Made by a program: the position numbers and the translations under genes
Source of the DNA: Palsa-504 sp963822765
GTDB lineage: Bacteria; Actinomycetota; Actinomycetes; Streptosporangiales; Streptosporangiaceae
Direction of reading: 5' to 3'
Length of the DNA stretch: 64,000 nucleotides
NCBI GenBank assembly: GCA_963822765.1
Contig: CAWGJL010000005.1
Coordinates: forward strand, 372,001-436,000
Shown here: positions 1-8,283 of the stretch, piece by piece
Position numbering within the stretch: position 1 is the first letter of the stretch
How the letters are laid out: every line of letters begins with the position of its first letter
The notes under the pieces: generated by a model
Told to the model about the DNA's origin: nothing
The model's input: only the letters and a program-made list of their open reading frames with translations
Database searches by the model: none

Positions 1-280
1 CGCCCGCCGGGTCGGGCCCGAGCGACACGTCGGCCTGCACGTCGAGCGCCTGCGGGGTGCCGCCCGCCTGGCCGATCAGCGCGGACAGCTGCATCGCGTA
101 GCACGAGGAGTGGGCCGCGGCGATGAGCTCCTCGGGGCTGGTGTAGCCGCCTGCGTCGTCGGCGGCGCGCCGCGGGAACGACACCTCGTAGGTGGCGAGC
201 TTGGAGCTCGTCAGCTCGACCAGGCCCTTGCCCTGCTCCAGGGTCCCGGTCCAGGCGGTGCGTGCGGTACGGGTGGGCAT
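1..280 (-). CDS. osmC: OsmC family peroxiredoxin (C-terminus outside window)
   Basis: The first 93 residues of an OsmC/Ohr-family thiol peroxidase, which reduces organic hydroperoxides in the cytoplasm. The segment AHSSCYAMQLS carries the expected peroxidatic cysteine at residue 60. The resolving cysteine would lie beyond the window edge. The ATG at 280 is preceded by an AGGAGA ribosome site. The gene reads away from the hydrolase fragment at 345. The family assignment is clear from the N-terminal pattern and the conserved Cys segment; OsmC rather than Ohr is the likelier subgroup. Confidence 0.88.
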   Translation of the reverse strand, partial: MPTRTARTAWTGTLEQGKGLVELTSSKLATYEVSFPRRAADDAGGYTSPEELIAAAHSSCYAMQLSALIGQAGGTPQALDVQADVSLGPDPAG

Positions 281-332
281 CGGCTCTCCTCAACGTCCTT
301 GACGGGCTTACCTGGGCCAAGCTACCCCAGGC

Positions 333-338
333 CATACT
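333..338 (+). promoter_or_regulatory. -10-like hexamer of a leaderless promoter
   Basis: CATACT ends six bases before the GTG at 345, and no ribosome binding site lies between. This is the spacing expected when transcription starts on the start codon. Confidence 0.4.
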
Positions 339-344
339 GGGCAC

Positions 345-752
345 GTGACCCGGGCCGACGACGGATGCCGCCTGTGGATGGCCGGTGCCGGCCGCGGCGC
401 GCCGCTGATCTTGTGCCACGGCGGGCCGGGACTGTGGGACATGTTCGGCTCGCTGGCCGGCTCGCTGGCCGGGGACGTCCGGGCGGTCCGCTGGGACCAG
501 CGCGGGTGCGGGCGCTCGGAGCGACGCGGCCCGTATTCGGTGGCCCGCTCGGTCGCCGACCTGGACGCGGTGCGCGCCGCGCTGGACGTCGAACGGGTCG
601 CGGTGCTTGGGCACTCGTGGGGCGCTACCTTGGCCCTGCGGTACGCCCTGGACCACCCGGACCGGGTCAGCGCGCTGATCTACGTATCCGGGACCGGGCT
701 GGGGTGGGACTGGCACGAGCCGTTCCAGCGTGCGCTGAACTGGCTGCGCTAG
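345..752 (+). pseudogene. Truncated alpha/beta hydrolase (prolyl aminopeptidase-like)
   Basis: N-terminal half of an alpha/beta-hydrolase resembling proline iminopeptidases. It has the oxyanion motif HGGPG at residues 25-29, DQRGCGRS at 51-58 and the nucleophile elbow GHSWG at 89-93 with Ser91. It stops after 135 residues (TAG), whereas family members run about 280-320. The cap domain and the catalytic Asp and His are therefore missing. It is probably a remnant. The start is GTG with a -10-like hexamer six bases upstream. A premature stop from sequence error is not excluded, but the following bases do not continue the fold in any frame I could read. Confidence 0.6.
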
Positions 753-767
753 GCCGTCTCCTGACGA

Positions 768-817
768 CGTGATTGCGGCAACCATGTCGTCGGGTGCGCG
801 TGGTTGCGGCAATCATG
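768..817 (+). repeat. Two tandem operator-like imperfect palindromes
   Basis: CGTGATTGCGGCAACCATG (768-786) and CGTGGTTGCGGCAATCATG (799-817) are near-identical, each imperfectly palindromic around TTGCGGCAA. Their centres are 31 bp apart, close to three helical turns. They sit between the hydrolase fragment and the dioxygenase at 954. They could be paired repressor sites or a degenerate repeat. Confidence 0.45.
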
Positions 818-953
818 TCGTCGGACGAGTCGCCGGAGGTGGGTCAAATGGTGACGAAGATGCAGACGGGGCAGGCGCGCCCGGAGAAGGCCGGTACGGG
901 AAGTGCACGCCGGCGAAATAATCGCTGGCTCGCGCGCCTGGGGCTGACCTACC

Positions 954-1697
954 GTGGTGCGCGTGCTGAGCCGGGGGCAGGTTGAGGAGTTCGCCGAGCG
1001 CGGTTTCCTGGTGCTGCCGGGGGTGGTGCCGCGGGAGCTGGTCCAGGCCGCGGCACGGGCCCTCGACCAGCTGATCGAGCGCGAGCGGCCCGGGGATGAC
1101 GTGCGGGGACCGTTCAACTACTTTCCCGAGGCGGCGCGGGCGCCGGAACTGGCCGCGCTGCTGATGCGGAGCCGGGCGTTCGGGCTGGCCGAGGCGCTGA
1201 CCGGGGCGGGAACGCTGGTGGCGCCGTGGCAGGTGCAGGTGGCGCTGAACATCCCGCCGTATCCGCACCGGCCCGGTATGCACCACATCGACGGGTTCCC
1301 GCCCGGGCCGGACGGGCGGCCCGGCACGTTCACCATGCTGGCCGGGGTGCTGATGTCCGGTCAGCGCGGCCCGGACGCGGGAAACCTGTGGGTGTGGCCA
1401 GGCACCCACCTGACCCACGCGGCGTACTTCCGCGAGCACGGACCGGACGCGTTCTTCGCCGCGGGCGGGTACCCGCCGATCCGGCTGCCCGAACCGGAGC
1501 AGATCACGGGCGAACCCGGCGACCTGCTGCTGGCGCACTACCTGCTGGGCCACAACATCGGCGGGAACACCTCGCCCGCGGTCCGGCGGGCGGTCTACTA
1601 CCGGATCAAGCGGGCCGGGCACGACGGGCGCTGGCGGGAGTTCCTGGCCGATCCCTGGCTGGACTATGACGGGGTCCGGGCGCTGGCGGCGCCTTGA
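954..1697 (+). CDS. Phytanoyl-CoA dioxygenase (PhyH) family protein
   Basis: A 247-residue Fe(II)/2-oxoglutarate-dependent dioxygenase of the PhyH family. The iron-binding facial triad is visible: HHID gives His111 and Asp113, and LLGHNIGGN gives His200. Arg211/212 in AVRRAVYYR is placed to bind 2-oxoglutarate. The length is normal for the bacterial family. The start is one of two adjacent GTG codons (954 or 957) and no strong ribosome site is present. The substrate cannot be told; family members hydroxylate acyl-CoAs, amino acids or secondary metabolites. The gene stands alone, with an MFS remnant downstream. Confidence 0.85.
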   Translation: MVRVLSRGQVEEFAERGFLVLPGVVPRELVQAAARALDQLIERERPGDDVRGPFNYFPEAARAPELAALLMRSRAFGLAEALTGAGTLVAPWQVQVALNIPPYPHRPGMHHIDGFPPGPDGRPGTFTMLAGVLMSGQRGPDAGNLWVWPGTHLTHAAYFREHGPDAFFAAGGYPPIRLPEPEQITGEPGDLLLAHYLLGHNIGGNTSPAVRRAVYYRIKRAGHDGRWREFLADPWLDYDGVRALAAP

Positions 1698-1736
1698 TCC
1701 GCGCGGCGGGCGGGAAGATACTGGGGCCAGAACTAG

Positions 1737-1758
1737 TTGCTTGCTATTAAGCAAGTAA
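1737..1758 (+). promoter_or_regulatory. MarR/TetR-type palindromic operator
   Basis: The dyad has arms CTTGCT (1740-1745) and AGCAAG (1750-1755) around a 4-bp centre, with flanking TT/AA matches. Such sites normally lie before drug-efflux pumps and their regulators. Here it stands directly before a pump fragment, so it looks like a surviving operator whose regulator gene is gone. Confidence 0.5.
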
Positions 1759-1773
1759 TTCTGCCGCCTGGGG

Positions 1774-2172
1774 AGCGCGGGCTTCGGGATGGGCCTGTTC
1801 GCCTCGCCCAACCGGGCCGGGATCATGAACAGCCTGCCGCCGGAGCGGCGCGGCGTCGGCGCGGGCATGAGCGCCACGTTCCAGAACTCGGCCATGGCCT
1901 TGTCCATCGGCATCTTCTTCACGCTGATCATCCTGGGCCTGGCCGCATCGCTGCCCGCCGCCCTCAGCCACGGCCTGACCGGCCACACCTTCTTCCCGTC
2001 GCTGATCTCGGCCCCGTTCCAGCACGGCCTGGACATCGCGTTCGACTTCGCGATCGCGGCCTGCCTGGTCGCCGCGGTGGCGTCGCTGCTGCGCGGCCGC
2101 CGGTACGTGCACGAGGAGCACGGCCCGGCGGTCCCGGCGGGCCGGACGACGCAGGAACTGGTCAGGCCGTGA
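1774..2172 (+). pseudogene. C-terminal remnant of a DHA2-type MFS transporter
   Basis: The last roughly 130 residues of a 14-TM drug:H+ antiporter. They include the conserved loop FASPNRAGIMNSLPPERRG and two hydrophobic spans at about residues 36-56 and 84-103 counted from the ATG at 1789. The frame is open back to about 1774 without a start, and the N-terminal 12 or so helices are absent. The fragment is joined almost directly to the operator-like palindrome at 1737-1758, consistent with an internal deletion that removed most of the pump and probably its regulator. An ATG at 1789 could still be translated, but the product would be non-functional. Its end overlaps the stop region of the decarboxylase on the other strand. 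Confidence 0.7.
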
Positions 2173-3607
2173 CCACCTGGAAGGTGGCCAGGGTGGGGTC
2201 GGCGGCGTAGGCGATCCGGCCGCCGTCGGCCGCGACCTCGCGCAGCGCCGCCACCGCGTCGGCCGTGATGAGCTCGCCCGGGGCCAGCACCGGGATGCCG
2301 GGCGGGTAGGGCGCGACGAGTTCCGCGCTGACCCGGCCGATCGCCTCGTCGGCCGGGACGGTCTCGTTCGGCGCGAAGAACGCCTCCCGGGGAGACAGCA
2401 CGGTCTGCGGCCGCACCGTCCAGGCGGCCGCCGCGGCGGGCGCACGCGGCGTGGCCCGGCGCCGTTCGATCGAGGCGATCAGCACCTCGGTGAACGCGGC
2501 GAGCCGCTCCTCGTCGTCGGCGATCGACGGGATGGGGATGAGGGTGTCCCGGTCGCCCATCTCCACCGGCATGCCCGCGGCGATCAGGTCGGCCTCGACC
2601 AGGTTGCCGTTCGCCCCGGTGCCGGCCAGCAGCACCACGAGCTTGGCCGGGTCGACGCCGGGACCGTCGAGCACGTCCGCCCCGGGCACCTCCCGCAGCC
2701 GCTTGCGGGTCGCGGCCACCCCGCGCAGCAGCCGGCCGCACAGCCGCTCCCCGTCCCGGGCCAGCAGCGCCCGGGAGGCGTCGATGCTGGCCAGGATCGA
2801 GCCCGTGGGGCTGGTGGTGTGGGTGGCCTCGAAGGCCCGGTTCAGCCGGGCCACATCCAGGAATTCGGTCCTGGCCAGCAGCAGCGCTCCCTGGGTGTAA
2901 GCGGGCAGCGTCTTGTGCGCGCTGGTCACCAGCCCGTCGGCGCCGGCCGCGATCGCGTGCGGCGGCAGGTCGGGGTGGAACCCGAGGTAGGCGGCCCAGG
3001 CCGCGTCGACGATGAGCGGCACCCCGGCCTCGTGCGCGGCCCGGGCGTGCCCGGCCAGGTCGCCGGTGGTCCCGACGTAGGACGGGTCGCCCAGGATCAC
3101 GCCGCAGGCTGCCGGGTGCGCGGCCAGCGCGTCCCGTACGGTCTGCACCGCCACCGCGGCGGGCAGCCCGGAGCGCGGATCGATCTCGGGCCGGACCCAG
3201 ACCGGCCGCAGCCCGGCCAGCACCAGCCCGAGCAGCAGCGACCGGTGCACGGTCCGGGTAATGATCACTTCCTGGCCGGGCTGCCCGAGGGCCAGGCAGA
3301 ACGCCTGGTTCCCGTGCGTGGATCCGGCCACCGAGAAGAGGCACCAGTCGGCCCCCCACAGCGCGGCCGCGCGGGCCTGCGCGTCGGCCAGCAGCCGGTC
3401 GGCGTGCTTGATCGCGGCCAGCCCGCCGTACAGCGGTGCATCGCCCGCCACCACGGCGCCGGTCAGATCCTGGCGCTGCTTGTGCCCCGGCGTGCTCATC
3501 GGGGTCAGCTTCCCGGCCGCGGCCAGCGCCGTCCAGTCCAGCCAGGCGGCCAGCAGCGGGGCGTCGGCGGCCAGGCCGAGCGGATCGCGCGGATCGGTCG
3601 TGCTCAT
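2162..3607 (-). CDS. Orn/Lys/Arg decarboxylase, PLP-dependent (fold type I)
   Basis: A 481-residue PLP enzyme of the Orn/Lys/Arg decarboxylase family (Bacillus SpeA/YaaO type). Motifs include STPGHKQ at 38-44, SVAGSTHGN at 92-100 (phosphate/ring contact) and SAHKTLPAYTQG with the Schiff-base Lys232. The C-terminal small domain includes PYPPGIPVLAPGE, typical of the family. The expected reaction is decarboxylation of a basic amino acid to a polyamine precursor; arginine or lysine cannot be chosen from sequence. The ATG at 3607 overlaps the end of the UPF0060 gene, so the two may be cotranscribed. One oddity is DAAWAAYLGF where many homologues have DEAHGAH. Confidence 0.88.
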   Translation of the reverse strand: MSTTDPRDPLGLAADAPLLAAWLDWTALAAAGKLTPMSTPGHKQRQDLTGAVVAGDAPLYGGLAAIKHADRLLADAQARAAALWGADWCLFSVAGSTHGNQAFCLALGQPGQEVIITRTVHRSLLLGLVLAGLRPVWVRPEIDPRSGLPAAVAVQTVRDALAAHPAACGVILGDPSYVGTTGDLAGHARAAHEAGVPLIVDAAWAAYLGFHPDLPPHAIAAGADGLVTSAHKTLPAYTQGALLLARTEFLDVARLNRAFEATHTTSPTGSILASIDASRALLARDGERLCGRLLRGVAATRKRLREVPGADVLDGPGVDPAKLVVLLAGTGANGNLVEADLIAAGMPVEMGDRDTLIPIPSIADDEERLAAFTEVLIASIERRRATPRAPAAAAAWTVRPQTVLSPREAFFAPNETVPADEAIGRVSAELVAPYPPGIPVLAPGELITADAVAALREVAADGGRIAYAADPTLATFQVVTA

Positions 3608-3938
3608 CAGGCGCGCCGCGGGCTGAAGAAGATCACCGCGACGCCCAGCGCGACGATGACCGCGCCGAGCCAGTCGAAGTTGTCCGGCCGGCGTCCGTCG
3701 ACCCCCCAGCCCCAGAGCAGGCTCATGATCACGAACACGCCGCCGTAGGCGGCGTAGACCCGGCCGAAATCGGCGGCGGACTGAAAGGTCGGGATCACCC
3801 CGTACCCGACCAGGATGAGCGCGCCCGCCAGGCCGGCCAGGGTGCGCCCTCGCGCAGCCACCGCCAGATCAGGTAGCCGCCGCCGATCTCCGCGAAGCCG
3901 GCGGCGGCGAACAACCCGATGCTGCGTATGACATTCAC
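3607..3938 (-). pseudogene. UPF0060 (YnfA-like) small membrane protein, one frameshift
   Basis: Four-helix inner-membrane protein of the UPF0060/YnfA family, related in fold to small multidrug-resistance proteins. The GTG at 3938 opens MNVIRSIGLFAAAGFAEIGG, and the C-terminal half (VIPTFQSAADFGRVYAAYGG and following) is perfectly family-like but in another frame. One base is missing near 3847, where GAG GGC CGC is expected. With that base restored the protein is 110 residues, exactly the family length, so the frameshift is either very recent or a sequence error. It ends at the decarboxylase start codon. Confidence 0.75.
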
Positions 3939-3962
3939 TGCTTACTACTCGTTCGCCTCCAG

Positions 3963-4015
3963 GGCGCCTTAAGGCGCCGCCTTCCTTCGTCGCTTCGCTC
4001 CTCAGTCCAGGCGGC
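3963..4015 (-). promoter_or_regulatory. Structured 5' leader with two mutually exclusive hairpins
   Basis: Upstream of the UPF0060 gene lie a perfect 16-bp palindrome GGCGCCTTAAGGCGCC (3963-3978) and a 7-bp stem made of 3976-3982 with 4009-4015 around a 26-nt loop. The two share bases 3976-3978, so only one can form fully. The palindrome lies about 25 bases before the GTG at 3938, close to the GGAGG ribosome site. This arrangement could control translation; I do not recognise a named riboswitch. Confidence 0.35.
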
Positions 4016-4109
4016 ACCGCGCCCTTTCGGCTCTCTCATAGCCCGACCCTAGCGCCCGGGCCGGACGGGGGGATCAGCCCGGGGACCGCCATGGGCCAAG
4101 GTCAGCCGG

Positions 4110-4397
4110 TCAGGCCTTTGCGCGCCGCCGCCGCCGGATGAGCACCGATCCGGCGATCAGGACGCCGGCCGCCACCGCGACCGGCCAGCGGCGCTGCAGC
4201 ACCTGGCTCTGCACGGCCTTGCTCTGGCGGACCCGGCCGGACACGTCGGCGGCCCGGTCCTGCGCGCGCGCCTTGACCTCCGCGGCGCGGGCGCGGGCCC
4301 GGGCCTTCATGTCGGCCTTGCCGGCCAGCCCGTCGATCGTGTCCCCGAGATGCTCGCGGGTACGCTCGATCTCCTGCTCAAGTTCCTGGGTGGTCAT
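4110..4397 (-). CDS. DUF3618 domain small membrane protein
   Basis: A 95-residue protein of the DUF3618 family, common in actinobacteria and of unknown function. It begins MTTQELEQEIERTREHLGDT, the family's hallmark helix. A long Ala/Arg/Lys-rich amphipathic segment (about 28-60) follows, then one membrane helix (about 70-87, VAVAAGVLIAGSVLI), and it ends in RRRRRAKA, implying a cytoplasmic C-terminus. The ATG at 4397 has a good GGAGGGG site. An upstream in-frame ATG would add ten residues but lacks a ribosome site. It reads divergently from the lipoprotein gene. Confidence 0.85.
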   Translation of the reverse strand: MTTQELEQEIERTREHLGDTIDGLAGKADMKARARARAAEVKARAQDRAADVSGRVRQSKAVQSQVLQRRWPVAVAAGVLIAGSVLIRRRRRAKA

Positions 4398-4662
4398 GCT
4401 TGTCCCCTCCGTTGGTGTACTGCGCATCGGCTCTGACGATGATCGCGCAGGCTAGCAGGCCGAGCGCGGCGCTCAGCGGCCACCACGCCGCAGCCGGCCC
4501 GCCCGCCTGCGGTTTGGGCGCCGAACCCGCAGGGAAAGGAACCTCATGCCGACCGCGACGGGCTAGGTTCTCAGTGGATTCGCATCCGTGCGAGACCTGT
4601 ACCATTGCGGACGAACGCGTCATAATTGGCACTACGTAGTCCCTACGTGGAGGTCTCACCTC

Positions 4663-5322
4663 TTGGCGAGCATGGCCCACCGCGTCGCAAAGGGCCTCGT
4701 CGGGGGATGCGCGGTTCTCCTCGGGGTCGCAGTCACTGGGTGCGGCGCGCCGCAGTACACCTACGTAGCCAACTCCGGTCAGAGCACCTACTTCAAGGTC
4801 CCGACCGGCTGGCATCAGGTTGGCGGGAGCGCGCTGCAGAAGGTGGAGACGGAGGTCCAGTACCCGCCTGGCACATGGCAGGTGGCCTACGAGGCCGGCT
4901 CCGCCGCCAACGCCAGCGACTTCCTGGGTTTCGGCTCAACCAAGCCGTTCGTGTTCGCCGAGATCGGCATGCTCACTACGGCCGGCAGCCAGGTCGTGTC
5001 CTACAACTTCCTGCGTGACATCTTCCTGCCGGTTACCTCCACCGCGCGGCAGAGCGTGCCCGCGGGGTACCCGCTGACCGGTTTCAAGCAGATCCGCGAC
5101 GAGAACCTCACGCCGGGCCTGGGCGTGCACGGGGTGCGGGAGACCTTCGACTACACCCTGAGCGGCGGGCCGACCGACACCTTCGATGAGATCGCGCTCA
5201 CGAACGCCGAAGACACCGTCGTCTATTTCATGGTGCTTCACTGCACGACCAGCTGCTACAGCAGCAACCAGACACAGATCAACGACGTGATGTCGTCGTT
5301 TACCATCAGGAGCTCGTCATGA
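4663..5322 (+). CDS. Predicted lipoprotein, first gene of the FtsH operon
   Basis: A secreted lipoprotein of about 219 residues. The signal segment GLVGGCAVLLGVAV is followed by the lipobox VTGC. The mature part has no domain I can name; it is beta-rich and includes a pair of cysteines near the C-terminus (HCTTSCYSS). The TTG at 4663 lies nine bases after GGAGG, so I prefer it to the ATG at 4672. The stop overlaps the ATG of the FtsH-like gene (ATGA at 5319-5322), implying translational coupling. It may be a surface partner or sensor of the membrane protease. Confidence 0.75.
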   Translation: MASMAHRVAKGLVGGCAVLLGVAVTGCGAPQYTYVANSGQSTYFKVPTGWHQVGGSALQKVETEVQYPPGTWQVAYEAGSAANASDFLGFGSTKPFVFAEIGMLTTAGSQVVSYNFLRDIFLPVTSTARQSVPAGYPLTGFKQIRDENLTPGLGVHGVRETFDYTLSGGPTDTFDEIALTNAEDTVVYFMVLHCTTSCYSSNQTQINDVMSSFTIRSSS

Positions 5323-7751
5323 GGAAGGCTCGCGCCGCCACAGGAATGCCGTCGGGCGGGCGGCCGAGGGACGACGACCGCCAGACCCGCAAGCCGCTCG
5401 GCATCTGGGACCGGATCAAGTTCCTGGTTCTGCTCGGCGTGGTGTGGATCCTGCTGGTCTGGTCCGTGATGGCCAACGATCCTCTCGTCGGGTTCTCGGA
5501 CGCGGTACGGATCGAGGTGCGGACCGGCTGGTGGGTGTTCATCCTGGCCGGCCTGGAACTGCTCCGCCAGATCCATTTCCTGGTCAGCGAGCACTCGCGG
5601 GGCTACCACCGGTTCTGGACCTGGATGGTGTTCGGCGGCGCCGAGCGGCTCACCCACCGCCGGATCTCGGACTGGACCAGGTTCCGCCTGTCGCGGCTGG
5701 TGAAGTGGATCGTCCTGATCGCCCTGATCGCGGTGGTCACCGGGAAGATCATTCACACCACGCCCGTCCTCGCGCTGCTGCGCGGACCCGAGCTGATCTG
5801 GCACGTGCTGCCGTTCGTGATCCAGATCATGTTCACGCTCTTGTTCGTGGTGCTCCAGTTCGCCGCCCTGTTCTGGTTCATGTCCCGGGGCGGAGTGGAC
5901 GTGTACTACCCGGACGACATCAAGACCAGGTTCTCCGATGTCTGGGGTCAGGACCACGTGCTCGAACGGGTCAAGGAGAACATCATCTTCCTGGAGAACC
6001 CGGAGATCGTGGAGGAAAAGGGCGGCTACGTACCCGGCGGCCTGCTGCTGTGGGGTCCGCCCGGGACCGGCAAGACGCTGATGGCCGAGGCGGTCGCGGG
6101 CGAGACCGGCAAGCCGTACGTGTTCGTCGATCCCGGCGCGTTCATCAACATGTTCATGGGCGTTGGCATCCTCAAGGTGAAGGGGCTGTTCCGCAAGCTG
6201 CGGAAGCTCGCGCTGCGCTACGGCGGGGTGATCGTCTTCTTCGACGAGGCCGACTCGCTGGGCAACCGCGGCATGATGACCCAGGGCGCTCCCGGCGGCG
6301 GGCCCGGCCGGGCCAGGCCGGCGCCGTTCACGCCCGCGGGCTGCCACGGGTTCTCCTACCTGTCGGCGGGGACCCAGTGGACGCTGACCCGGCACGCGAT
6401 GGAAGCGGAGATCACCGACGAGCCGGACACCCGGCGCAGCAAGCAGATCATGGGCGGGATGATGGGCGGCGGTGGCGGCGGCATGGGGACGCTGCAGGCG
6501 CTGCTCACCGAGCTGTCCGGGCTGAAGAAGCCGCGCGGCCTGGTCAACCGGTACGTGCGCAGGATCTTCGGGATGCGGCCCAAGCCCCCGCCCAAGTACC
6601 GGATGCTGGTCATGATGGCCACCAACATGCCGTCGGCGCTGGACGAGGCGCTGCTGCGGCCGGGCCGCATCGACCGTATCTACAAGGTCGGCTACCCGTC
6701 GAAGGCGGGCCGGATCCGCACCTACGAGGGGTACTTCGCCAAGGTCAAGCACGAGCTCACCGCCGAGAACCTCGACAAGCTGGCCACGATCACCCCGTAC
6801 GCCACCGGCGCCACCATCAAGGACCTGGTCAACGAGTCGCTGATCACCGCGATCAGGAACGGCCGCGACGTCATCACCTGGCCGGACGTGATCAAGGCCA
6901 AGCAGCTCAAGGAGCTCGGGCCGCCCGAGGACGTGGAGTACATCGAGCGCGAGCGGCACGCGGTCGCGGTGCACGAGGCCTGCCACGCGCTGGTCGCGTT
7001 CCGGATGCGCGCGCACATGGAGATCGACATCGCCACCATCGAGAAGGGCGGCGACTACCTGGGGATGGTGGCCAGCATCCCGCCCGAGGACCAGTTCACC
7101 CGGTGGCGCAGCGAGTACGAGGCCGACATCCTGGTCTCCCTGGCCTCGCTGGCCGGCGAGCGGATGTTCTTCGACCAGGACAGCTCGTCGGGGGTCTCCG
7201 GTGACCTGGAGTCCGCGACCACGGTCGCGTCGTTCATGGAGGGCTTCTGGGGCATGGGCACCACGGTGTCCTCCTACTCCACGGCCAAGCGACTCGAGGT
7301 CGGGTCGCCCGGCGGCGGCCGCGGCGGCACGCTGAAGAAGGGCCAGGACCCCGAGGCCCAGGTCCGGCACGCGCTCGCGGACCGGATCGAGGACACGCTG
7401 GGCACGCTGCTCAGCCGGACCGAGGAGATCATCCGGGACAACCGGAACGACGTGCTGGCCCTGGCGCACGCGCTGGAGAAGTACAAGACGCTCAGCGGCG
7501 AGGACGTGGTGGCCGTGCTCGAGCACACACGCGGCCCGGTGGTGGACGGCACGCCGTACGCGGACGAGTCGTTCCTGGCCGAGCTGGCCGAGTACCACAC
7601 GGCCGCGGCGCGCGCGCACCGCAACCACAGCATGGAGGAGCTGAACCTGCCGGTGGCCGTCAACTCCCAGCCGTGGACGGTGGCCCTGGTCGCCGATCCC
7701 GAGACGCAGGGGCTGAACGGGCACAACCCGGCCGACCCGAGTGAGTCCTGA
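5319..7751 (+). CDS. FtsH-like membrane AAA ATPase with M41 metallopeptidase domain
   Basis: An 810-residue membrane protease. Hydrophobic spans lie at about 34-53, 127-146 and 159-188, unlike the two of classical FtsH. The AAA module has Walker A GPPGTGKT (246-253), pore loop NMFMGVG (277-283), Walker B VIVFFDEADS (304-313) and the SRH segment ending RPGRIDR (447-453). Between Walker B and the SRH is an insertion of about 110 residues, Gly/Met/Pro-rich, not found in canonical FtsH. The peptidase domain has zinc motif HEACH (552-556) and a likely third ligand near Asp629. It should unfold and degrade membrane or cytosolic proteins. It is coupled to the lipoprotein upstream and overlaps the HExxH gene downstream. 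It probably coexists with a housekeeping ftsH elsewhere. Confidence 0.88.
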   Translation: MRKARAATGMPSGGRPRDDDRQTRKPLGIWDRIKFLVLLGVVWILLVWSVMANDPLVGFSDAVRIEVRTGWWVFILAGLELLRQIHFLVSEHSRGYHRFWTWMVFGGAERLTHRRISDWTRFRLSRLVKWIVLIALIAVVTGKIIHTTPVLALLRGPELIWHVLPFVIQIMFTLLFVVLQFAALFWFMSRGGVDVYYPDDIKTRFSDVWGQDHVLERVKENIIFLENPEIVEEKGGYVPGGLLLWGPPGTGKTLMAEAVAGETGKPYVFVDPGAFINMFMGVGILKVKGLFRKLRKLALRYGGVIVFFDEADSLGNRGMMTQGAPGGGPGRARPAPFTPAGCHGFSYLSAGTQWTLTRHAMEAEITDEPDTRRSKQIMGGMMGGGGGGMGTLQALLTELSGLKKPRGLVNRYVRRIFGMRPKPPPKYRMLVMMATNMPSALDEALLRPGRIDRIYKVGYPSKAGRIRTYEGYFAKVKHELTAENLDKLATITPYATGATIKDLVNESLITAIRNGRDVITWPDVIKAKQLKELGPPEDVEYIERERHAVAVHEACHALVAFRMRAHMEIDIATIEKGGDYLGMVASIPPEDQFTRWRSEYEADILVSLASLAGERMFFDQDSSSGVSGDLESATTVASFMEGFWGMGTTVSSYSTAKRLEVGSPGGGRGGTLKKGQDPEAQVRHALADRIEDTLGTLLSRTEEIIRDNRNDVLALAHALEKYKTLSGEDVVAVLEHTRGPVVDGTPYADESFLAELAEYHTAAARAHRNHSMEELNLPVAVNSQPWTVALVADPETQGLNGHNPADPSES

Positions 7752-8283
7752 CCGGCGGCGCTGGCTGCGAGTCCGCCAGGTGGTCAACCTGGCCAACGGC
7801 TCGACCCTGGCCGGGCTCGGCGTCGCCGCCGCCGGCTGTGCCGCGACGACCCGGAGCGCGGACGGCCTGTTCGTCGGGGTCCGGTACCGGCTTCCGGTGC
7901 CGCCCGCCCCGGCGTTCTGCCTGGGCAACGTGATCATGACCCGGGGCGACGGCATCGACCCCGGCTCGACGCTGTTCCGGCACGAGGCCCGGCACGCCAC
8001 CCAGTTCGCCTGCTGCGGCGGGGTAGCCATGATCCCGCTGTACCTGGCCGCGGCGGGCGTGTCCTGGGCGCTGACCGGCGACTTCGGCGCCCGCAACGTG
8101 TTCGAGCGGCGGGCCGGCCTGGCCGACGGCGGCTATCCGGACAAGCCGCTACGGCCCGGTCTGGGGCGGTCCGGCCGGCGCTGGGTTAGCGGGCCTGGCC
8201 GCCGAGCACGCGGTCCGGAGCGGCCATTTCCCGGGCCAGGTTCAGCCGAACGTGACGGATCGAGCGCCAGCCCTTCCCGGTGA
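7741..8283 (+). CDS. Small actinobacterial protein with HExxH motif
   Basis: A 180-residue protein starting at a GTG inside the end of the FtsH-like gene (11-bp overlap), so it is almost certainly cotranslated. Features are VRQVVNLANGSTLAG near the N-terminus, FRHEARHATQF with HEARH at 81-85, a hydrophobic stretch PLYLAAAGVSWALTG at about 98-112, and FERRAGLADGGYPD. The order (HExxH, membrane segment, ERxAG) recalls a conserved actinobacterial family of unknown function; a zinc-binding role is inference. The last 40 or so residues are Arg/Gly/Pro-rich, overlap the cyclotransferase on the other strand, and may not be conserved. Confidence 0.7.
   Translation: MSPDRRRWLRVRQVVNLANGSTLAGLGVAAAGCAATTRSADGLFVGVRYRLPVPPAPAFCLGNVIMTRGDGIDPGSTLFRHEARHATQFACCGGVAMIPLYLAAAGVSWALTGDFGARNVFERRAGLADGGYPDKPLRPGLGRSGRRWVSGPGRRARGPERPFPGPGSAERDGSSASPSR

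Noticed and set aside
813..3359. An 848-residue reverse-strand open frame
   Set aside because: Low-complexity Arg/Gly/Pro/Ala translation antisense or out of frame to the dioxygenase and decarboxylase, typical of GC-rich DNA.
4378..4815. A 145-residue reverse-strand frame with a short hydrophobic stretch
   Set aside because: No plausible start near the hydrophobic part; it overlaps the lipoprotein start and the DUF3618 ribosome site.
5256..8096. A 946-residue reverse-strand open frame
   Set aside because: Antisense shadow of the FtsH-like gene; composition is Arg/Gly/Asp/Val repeats with no domain.
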